A program made the position numbers and the translations under genes. Under the pieces are notes generated by a model. That model was not told the DNA's origin. It did no database searches and saw only the letters and a list, made by a program, of their open reading frames with translations. Below, one piece after another: positions 9,335-14,073 of a stretch of DNA of 14,073 bases. Origin of the DNA: Solirubrobacterales bacterium (GTDB lineage Bacteria; Actinomycetota; Thermoleophilia; Solirubrobacterales; 70-9); NCBI GenBank assembly GCA_030152505.1, contig JASLJO010000071.1, positions 1 through 14,073 on the forward strand, given 5' to 3'. The number at the start of each line of letters is the position of its first letter. Position 1 is the stretch's first letter.

Positions 9335-9943
9335 TCATCGGGGGCTCCACTCGGCGGCCTGCTCGAGCGCCGCCAGGTCCTCGGTGTACATCCGGGTGCG
9401 GGCCAGGGTGAGGGCAAAGGCGACGGTGCCGACGAGCAGCCCGACCACGGTGGCGCCGAAGGCGTCGCGCAGATTCTCGGCGAGCTGGGCGACATCGCCC
9501 TGCCCGAGCGCGGCGAGACCGGGAGCAAGCGGGATCAGGGTCCCCATCAGCCCGATCGCCGGGCCGGCCCGGACGAGTAAGCGCGTGCGGTCGAGGCGGC
9601 GCTGGGCGCCAAGCTCGTAACGGGCCAGGGCGCGCTCGGTCGCGACGGGTCGATCGGGGGCCTGGGCCGCGGCCGCGACGTCGGCCAGTGCCGCGGCGGA
9701 GAGCGCCCCCGGAGCGCTGTAGGCGTAGTGGGCAGCGTGCTGTGGATCGGCGATCGCGCGGGTGGCCAGCTCGCTCAGGTCGATCCCCCGCGCCCGCACC
9801 CGCCGGCGCCAGAGCTCCGTGCCGAAGCGACCGAGCTCGACCGCGCAGAGCAACAGGATCAACACCGCGGCGACGAGCACCGGGACTCGCAACGCCGTGG
9901 CGATGTCGGCCAGCGCATCGCCCAGATCGATTGCCGCGCTCAT
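9335..9943 (-). CDS. MotA/TolQ/ExbB-type proton channel subunit
   Basis: A 202-residue inner-membrane protein expected to form, with the downstream ExbD-like partner, an ion channel that turns proton motive force into mechanical work. Three membrane segments are visible: about 19-38 (RVPVLVAAVLILLLCAVELG), about 125-147 (RAGPAIGLMGTLIPLAPGLAAL) and about 165-187 (AFGATVVGLLVGTVAFALTLAR). The G-x-MGTLIPLAPGLAALGQGD stretch followed by A..FGATVVGLLVG is the hallmark of the MotA_ExbB domain. The middle helical region is cytoplasmic. The ATG at 9941-9943 overlaps the preceding stop as ATGA, with GGGGAGAG 8 nt upstream, so translation is probably coupled to the toroid gene. No TonB, TolA or Pal gene is seen in the window, so what the motor drives is open; the co-transcribed anchored toroid protein is the obvious candidate. 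Confidence 0.9.
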   Translation of the reverse strand: MSAAIDLGDALADIATALRVPVLVAAVLILLLCAVELGRFGTELWRRRVRARGIDLSELATRAIADPQHAAHYAYSAPGALSAAALADVAAAAQAPDRPVATERALARYELGAQRRLDRTRLLVRAGPAIGLMGTLIPLAPGLAALGQGDVAQLAENLRDAFGATVVGLLVGTVAFALTLARTRMYTEDLAALEQAAEWSPR

Positions 9944-11487
9944 GCGATCGACTCTCCCCGGCGGCGCTCGAGCTGTGACCCGCTGAGCCCCAGCAAGAGG
10001 GCAGCCGCGGCGATCGAGATCGCCGCCCACGGCGTCCCGTCGCCCCCGGCGCCGGCGCCGTGCAGGCCGGGCGCCCCGAACCCCGGCGCTCCGCCGCCGA
10101 CCAACGTGCCGGTGATTTCGCCACCGCTGCGATTGCGCCCGCCCGTGCGGATCGATGCCGCGGTCGCACCCGTCTCGCCGGAGTCGGCACCCGCCCGGCC
10201 CCGATCGTGGCGGCGATGGACGTCACTTCTCCGGGCTTCAAACGCAGCGGTGTCGACCGACTGCACGGCGTTCTCGCCCCGCCTCGTCCCGCTGTGGTCG
10301 CGCACCCGCGGACCCCGGCTGTGGAGAGTCCGCTCGCCCCCCGGCGTCCTCCCCCTGCTCTGCGGTTTGGGACGACTGAACAGAGGCGCGCCCCTGCCGC
10401 CGCCGCCGGCGATAACGCCGCTGCCCGACCCGGTGCCTTCCCCCTGACCGGGCTGCGGTGGCCCGCTCGGCGGTTCCTGCTCACATGGCGAAGGGGGGAT
10501 CGGCCAGGCCTGCCCGGCGAAGGCCGGCGCGACGTAGGCGGTCATCCAGACGCCGTTCAGGTCCTGGCTCGCTTTCCAGCGGATATGCCCGTCGGGTTGC
10601 TGCAACGAGGCCAGGTAGGAGAGTGGCTCGTTCCCCCCCTCGACCCAGGTTTCGGGATCCTGTCCCGCCGCCCAGATGCCCTGTACCGCCCAGGCCGTCG
10701 AGGCCACGTTCGATTCCGTTTCGTGGGGGACGCGGAACTCGGGGAAGCCGCCGTCGGAGTTCTGGATGCCGCGCAGGTACTGGAGCCCTTTCAGCTCGGC
10801 TTCCGTATCCGGCCTGCCGGCCGCGCGCAGCGCCTGGATCGCGGCCCCGGTCAGGTCCGCTTCGGTGGGATTGCCCTTCACGCCCCACGACCAGCCCCCG
10901 TCGTCGTCCTGCTGACCGATCAGCCAGTCCACGGCGCGCTGGATCGCGGCCTGCGCGTCGGGCTCCTGAACGGGGGCGAGGGCGACGATGGCGAAGAGCG
11001 TGTCGTTGATTTCGCCGCGACCGCCGGGCACATAGGGGAAGGAACCGTCGTCCGCTCGCTGCCGCGCCAGGATTTCGCCGACCAGGTCATAGCCGGCGAA
11101 GCCGTGCGGGTCGCTGCCGGAGGCATTGACGACCATCAGTTCGCGCTCGAAGGCGGTGGTCGGGATCGCTGGATAGGGACCCTCTTCTTCGAGCCCTCTG
11201 TGGAAGTGAGCGACCAGGAAGCTGAAGGCATCGGCGCCGCCCGGCCTCGCCTGGCATCGGGGGTTGATTCCGGCCGCCGCCAAGGCCAGCGCCACCCAGG
11301 CGCTGAAGCCCTGGCCGGATTCCGTGCCCGAAGCACCGCCGAAGCCACCGTCGGGGTTCTGCGCTTCCTGCAGGTAGCGGACGGTACTGTCGAGCCGCGC
11401 CTGGTTGGCCGGGCCCGGCTCGCCGGCCGACGCCGGGCCCGCCGTGAACGGCAGGGACAGCGCGAGGATCGCGGCCAGACGGCGCAT
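9940..11487 (-). CDS. Secreted, membrane-anchored prenyltransferase/squalene-oxidase-type alpha/alpha toroid protein
   Basis: A 515-residue exported protein. Signal peptide 1-21 (MRRLAAILALSLPFTAGPASA). Residues about 25-335 form an alpha/alpha toroid with recurring QW-like turns: NPDGGFG, ADDGSFPY, QQDDDGGWSWG, IQNSDGGFPEF and QQPDGHIRW, spaced roughly every 50 residues. The Asp-rich catalytic motif of squalene-hopene cyclase (DxDD in its proper context) is absent, so a binding rather than enzymatic role is likely; the alpha domain of transcobalamin has this fold. Residues about 335-480 are a Gly/Pro/Arg-rich linker, coding-like by its GC third positions. The C-terminus is a membrane helix (WAAISIAAAALLLGL, about 487-503) with a basic tail (QLERRRG), placing the toroid outside the cell. 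No LPxTG is seen. It starts 3 bp after the DUF4430-like gene and overlaps the ExbB-like start. Cobalamin binding is inferred from the riboswitch and neighbours. Confidence 0.82.
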   Translation of the reverse strand: MRRLAAILALSLPFTAGPASAGEPGPANQARLDSTVRYLQEAQNPDGGFGGASGTESGQGFSAWVALALAAAGINPRCQARPGGADAFSFLVAHFHRGLEEEGPYPAIPTTAFERELMVVNASGSDPHGFAGYDLVGEILARQRADDGSFPYVPGGRGEINDTLFAIVALAPVQEPDAQAAIQRAVDWLIGQQDDDGGWSWGVKGNPTEADLTGAAIQALRAAGRPDTEAELKGLQYLRGIQNSDGGFPEFRVPHETESNVASTAWAVQGIWAAGQDPETWVEGGNEPLSYLASLQQPDGHIRWKASQDLNGVWMTAYVAPAFAGQAWPIPPSPCEQEPPSGPPQPGQGEGTGSGSGVIAGGGGRGAPLFSRPKPQSRGRTPGGERTLHSRGPRVRDHSGTRRGENAVQSVDTAAFEARRSDVHRRHDRGRAGADSGETGATAASIRTGGRNRSGGEITGTLVGGGAPGFGAPGLHGAGAGGDGTPWAAISIAAAALLLGLSGSQLERRRGESIA

Positions 11488-11490
11488 CGG

Positions 11491-12810
11491 CTAGCTCGGC
11501 ACCTGGACCCTGCCGATCGCGGCGGTCGAGCGGCGCCCGAGGAGATCCGTGACGGTGAGCTGGAGGCGGTAGCTGGCGCCGCGCGGCAGCCGCAGCGTTG
11601 CCGAAGTTCCGCTCGTGCCCCTCGCCCTCGCCACGAAGCGGGCGCCCCTGGCGCCGATCCTCTGCGAGGAGATCCTCCACTCCCTGATTCCCACACCCGG
11701 ATCGAGGACGCGCCAGCTCACCTTGACCAGACCGCGGGCGACGCGACCACGGTCGAGGCGCGACAGTTGCAAGCGGACCGGGCGCGAGTCGATCGGCGGT
11801 CCGCTGTCGCCGCCATGCGCATCGGATCCCGGCGCCCCTCTCTCGCCTCCTGGCCCTTCGGCTTCGGGCTCCTCTTCGTCTTCCTCTTCGGCCGCGGGGG
11901 GCAGCCGGAGCTGGTCGTCGGCCGGCGGCGCGCCGCAGCCGGACGCCGGCGGATCGGGGACGCAGACGTCGAGGCGGTTCGAGCGAACCGCGCCTTCTCC
12001 CCCGCCCGGGTCGACCACGGTTGCCTTGATGCGGTGCCAGCCCGGCTGCTCGAAGGTGATGCTCGCGCGGCCGTCGGCGCCGGTCGTGACCGCATCGGCG
12101 TCATCGCTGTCGATCCGTTCGAATCCTTTCGAGCTCGCCACGACCGGCGCCACCTCGGCCCCTTCGAAGGGGTCGGCGCCGGTGCGCTGCGGTGCGGCCG
12201 GCGGCACGTTCTCGGTGTCGTCCCCGTAGGCGTCGACCTCGACTTCAAACGGCTGGCCGAGCGCGGCGGTGGCGGTGAGGGGCTTGCTGCCACCCGTGTA
12301 GCCGGCCGGGAAGAGCGCCAGGATCGGCCTGGCCTTGAAGGCGTCGTAGACCCAGACGACCTCGTCGCCGCCGTCGAGCTCGTACTGGCAGCCGCCGACG
12401 CTGGTGAAGACGTCGTTGACGAGGACGCCCCAGTACTCGCCGTTGCCCTCGTTCTCCCCGTCCGGTCCCCAGCGGGTGATGAAGTAGTCCTCGAACGGTT
12501 CGGCGTACCACTTCCCGTCGAATCCTTCCCCGAGAATTCCCATCGCGTCGACCGAGGCGGCGGTGGGAGTCGGGCCCGGAAGCGGGTTCTTGCCGTTGTT
12601 GAGCCCGTTGCAGCGGCGTCCCCCTTTGGGGGCGGTGCTGTCCGAGCTCGCCCTGACGTTGTGGCCGTCGGTCAGGATCGGCCCCTCGAAGAGGGTTTCG
12701 CCGCGGCCCTCGATCCGTACGTTGACCTCGGCCGGGTCGGCCCCCGCGCCGGGTACCGCCAGGACGATGTAGAGAAATGCGACGGTTGCCGCCGCGATGG
12801 CTGTGCGCAT
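11491..12810 (-). CDS. Secreted DUF4430-like/Ig-like domain protein under cobalamin riboswitch control
   Basis: A 439-residue exported protein. Signal peptide 1-24 (MRTAIAAATVAFLYIVLAVPGAGA). The first domain (about 26-160) resembles DUF4430, the transcobalamin-type beta domain: VNVRIEGRGETLFEGPI at its start, then EYWGVLVNDVFTSVGGCQYELDGGDEVVWVYD, matching the W..vNg...g...l..GDev.w.Y pattern. A second beta-rich stretch (about 165-275, ending GRASITFEQPGWHRIKATV) looks Ig-like. An acidic low-complexity linker around 300-335 (EEEDEEEPEAE) follows. The C-terminal 100 residues (VRLQLSRLDRGRVARGLVKVSW...YRLQLTVTDLLGR) resemble an Ig or fibronectin-III fold. No membrane anchor or lipobox is visible. 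It is the first gene after the cobalamin riboswitch; AGGGG lies 7 nt before the ATG and is partly buried in a hairpin. With the next gene's toroid it would supply the beta half of a split transcobalamin-like pair; that partnership is inference. Confidence 0.78.
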   Translation of the reverse strand: MRTAIAAATVAFLYIVLAVPGAGADPAEVNVRIEGRGETLFEGPILTDGHNVRASSDSTAPKGGRRCNGLNNGKNPLPGPTPTAASVDAMGILGEGFDGKWYAEPFEDYFITRWGPDGENEGNGEYWGVLVNDVFTSVGGCQYELDGGDEVVWVYDAFKARPILALFPAGYTGGSKPLTATAALGQPFEVEVDAYGDDTENVPPAAPQRTGADPFEGAEVAPVVASSKGFERIDSDDADAVTTGADGRASITFEQPGWHRIKATVVDPGGGEGAVRSNRLDVCVPDPPASGCGAPPADDQLRLPPAAEEEDEEEPEAEGPGGERGAPGSDAHGGDSGPPIDSRPVRLQLSRLDRGRVARGLVKVSWRVLDPGVGIREWRISSQRIGARGARFVARARGTSGTSATLRLPRGASYRLQLTVTDLLGRRSTAAIGRVQVPS

Positions 12811-12816
12811 GCCTCG

Positions 12817-12834
12817 GCCCCTTTCCGCGAGGGC
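12817..12834 (-). promoter_or_regulatory. Hairpin sequestering the ribosome binding site (candidate riboswitch expression platform)
   Basis: On the minus strand GCCC (12834-12831) can pair with GGGC (12820-12817), extended by a U-G pair, around a loop containing CGCGGAAA. The 3' arm contains the AGGGG Shine-Dalgarno of the DUF4430-like gene, 7 nt before its ATG. It lies 13 nt after the riboswitch P1 stem. No U-tract follows, so translational control fits better than transcription termination. The stem is short and was found by eye. Confidence 0.5.
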
Positions 12835-12847
12835 GATCGACGTTTGC

Positions 12848-13001
12848 GGATCGGAGGGAGGTCTCCTGGCTTCCGAGCCTTTCCCACCGCGCCTTCCCGG
12901 CCGCGAGGCCAGTGGCTGCCGCGTGGCGTGCGGCGGGCATTCGCTCGGTCACAGTGGCGGGCCCGCGCCGGTCTTTCACCGGCTTCCCCGTCCACCGATC
13001 C
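12848..13001 (-). ncRNA. Cobalamin (B12) riboswitch
   Basis: Read on the minus strand, the conserved blocks come in the right order. A P1 arm GGATCGG (13001-12995) comes first, then GGGGAAGCC, GGTGAAAGACC (12980-12970) forming the P3 hairpin, GCGCGGGCCCGCCACTGTGA (through 12949), a GC-rich variable region, GGTGGGAAAGG, and the B12 box AGCCAGGAGACC (12871-12860). CCGATCC (12854-12848) closes P1 perfectly. These motifs are diagnostic of the cobalamin riboswitch family, which normally lowers expression when the ligand is abundant. The element begins 17 nt after the stop of the transcobalamin-like gene and ends 37 nt before the DUF4430-like ATG. The downstream operon of four genes is its evident target. 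AdoCbl versus MeCbl/aquocobalamin preference cannot be told. Confidence 0.95.
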
Positions 13002-13018
13002 TGATCTTGGGATTCAGT

Positions 13019-14073
13019 CTATTCGTACCTCAGGTAGATCGTGTCGCCGACGTGGATGGTGGTGCCGCGCGTGGCCTGGCTTTTCGAACCGCCGTCGATC
13101 ACGATGTTCCATTTTTCGGCGGGACTGGCGGGGAACCCGTTGACCTGGGTGATCGCCCCTTCGCCACTCGAGGGCAGGAAGCCGGTCACACAGGACGCCG
13201 GCGTGGTCCCGGCGACGGCGGCGTTCAGCACCGCGGCCAGGGTCGTCGTGGTGGCTTTCGGCGCCAGCGAGACCGAGCAGATCTTCAGCGGCGAACCGCC
13301 GTTGTCGACGATCAACGCCAGCGAGGCGGTTTCCGCTTCACCGGTGGCGAATTCGGTCACACCCTTCCACTGTTCGCCTTTGCCGGGTTTCGGCGGCGCC
13401 GCCGTGAACCCGCCGCTGCCCAGGGCCCGGACGGCGTCCTGGCTCGCGTACTCGTCGGCGGTGCTGCCGGAGGTCGAGTACCTGAACCCGCCACCACTCA
13501 CCTGCTGGGTGAGGAGGAAGTTGAGCGGCGTGTTTTTTTTCGGCGCGGAGCCGGTGAATTCGGCTTCCTGTGGATCTATCCCACAGGCTTTGAGCCCCTG
13601 CACAGCCCAGGCGTTGGCGTCGGTGTTGACGCCGAATGCCGATTCGAAGGCGCCGCTCGATTTGACGAATTTCGAGACCAGGTATTTCTTCGCGTTTGCG
13701 ATCGATTCGTTCGTGTTGGCGACACCGGCGGCGCAGAGCGCGGCCATCGCCGCCCCGGTCATGTCGGGTTCGGACGCTTTTTCCAGCGCCGCTTTGTTGC
13801 CCGCGGCTTTTTCCCAGGTCCAGCCGCCGTCGGTGTGCTGGTTGGCTTTCACCGCTTCGACCGCCTGGTCGAGGACCACCTGGGGAATCCGCTGGCTGCC
13901 GCTCGTCGTCTTCGCGTCCGCCAGGGCAAGCAACCCGAAGACGGTGGCGTTGAAGGTCGAGCCGTAGTAGCCGGGGCTTTCGGGTTGGTAGTAGGAGGCG
14001 ACCTTGGCGATCAGGTTCTGTCGTTTCGAGACCCGAGCGGGGTCGATGCCGGCCGCGAAGGAGATCAGCGCCG
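13019..14073 (-). CDS. Transcobalamin-like protein: alpha/alpha toroid plus C-terminal DUF4430-like domain, 5' end beyond the right edge
   Basis: The last 351 codons of a larger gene; translation runs open to the window edge, so start and any signal peptide are not seen. The visible N-terminal part is toroid-like: ALISFAAGIDP, then STFNATVFGLLALADA, NQHTDGGWTWE, EPDMTGAAMAALCAAG, TDANAWAVQGLKACGIDP, QQVSGGGFRYS and SQDAVRALGSGGF, the repeating helices and Gly-Gly-aromatic turns of the prenyltransferase/squalene-oxidase repeat fold. The last about 100 residues form a beta domain with two cysteines (KICSVS, ASCVTG) and the ending EKWNIVIDGG...GTTIHVGDTIYLRYE, the DUF4430/transcobalamin C-terminal pattern. 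This toroid-then-beta order is that of animal intrinsic factor and transcobalamin. The gene prefers AAA for Lys and has an A8 run (13533-13540 on the opposite strand), making it less GC-biased than its neighbours. It ends 17 bp before the cobalamin riboswitch. Corrinoid binding is inferred. Confidence 0.85.
   Translation of the reverse strand, partial: ALISFAAGIDPARVSKRQNLIAKVASYYQPESPGYYGSTFNATVFGLLALADAKTTSGSQRIPQVVLDQAVEAVKANQHTDGGWTWEKAAGNKAALEKASEPDMTGAAMAALCAAGVANTNESIANAKKYLVSKFVKSSGAFESAFGVNTDANAWAVQGLKACGIDPQEAEFTGSAPKKNTPLNFLLTQQVSGGGFRYSTSGSTADEYASQDAVRALGSGGFTAAPPKPGKGEQWKGVTEFATGEAETASLALIVDNGGSPLKICSVSLAPKATTTTLAAVLNAAVAGTTPASCVTGFLPSSGEGAITQVNGFPASPAEKWNIVIDGGSKSQATRGTTIHVGDTIYLRYE

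Noticed and set aside
9318..10484. 388-codon alternative minus frame over the toroid linker and channel gene
   Set aside because: Arg/Gly/Pro-rich with poor third-position GC; the toroid-linker-anchor frame and the ExbB frame explain the region better.
9940..11487. Squalene-hopene cyclase or terpene synthase
   Set aside because: Only the QW-like repeat fold is shared; the DxDD catalytic motif is missing, the length is short, and there are a signal peptide and surface anchor.
10060..13143. 1027-codon plus-strand open frame spanning the B12-linked operon
   Set aside because: It crosses the riboswitch and two well-supported secreted protein genes on the other strand, and its translation has no recognisable domain or membrane pattern.

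Overview
The window is GC-rich, densely packed bacterial DNA. Tight gene spacing, a PGSHH-type isoleucyl-tRNA synthetase, secreted proteins with Gly/Pro-rich tails and overall gene content suggest an actinobacterium, perhaps of the Thermoleophilia/Solirubrobacterales. The phylum is a moderate inference and the order a guess; no rRNA or other decisive marker is present.

Layout. 1-2238 (minus): first 746 residues of ileS, carrying a small palindromic insertion. 2277-3164 (plus): a short-chain dehydrogenase, divergent from ileS. 3138-7564 (minus): a two-gene operon, a benzoylformate-decarboxylase-like ThDP enzyme followed by a large FAD/Fe-S D-2-hydroxyacid dehydrogenase. Together they could convert a D-2-hydroxyacid to a 2-oxoacid and then to an aldehyde plus CO2. 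7639-9012 (plus): an exported LAS/M15-like metallopeptidase candidate, a striking nested inverted repeat (8387-8502), and a small lipoprotein. 9019-14073 (minus): the most interesting part, described next.

The right-hand third reads as a vitamin B12-linked surface system. In transcription order it has: the 3' part of a transcobalamin-like protein (alpha/alpha toroid plus C-terminal DUF4430-like beta domain, 5' end outside the window); a well-conserved cobalamin riboswitch; a secreted DUF4430-like/Ig-like protein; a second secreted toroid protein with a long linker and C-terminal membrane anchor; an ExbB/TolQ/MotA-type channel subunit; and a DUF2149/ExbD-like subunit with an aspartate at the membrane entry. 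Gene spacing after the riboswitch is 3 bp, a 4-bp overlap, and 13 bp. Animal B12 carriers are built from the same toroid plus beta domain. The inference is a riboswitch-repressed cobalamin (or cobinamide/corrinoid) capture machine powered by an ExbB/D-type proton motor, with no TonB or outer-membrane receptor in view.

No tRNA, rRNA, CRISPR array, transposase, integrase or phage gene was found. No gene-free stretch exceeds about 210 bp; the largest (12811-13018) is the riboswitch leader.
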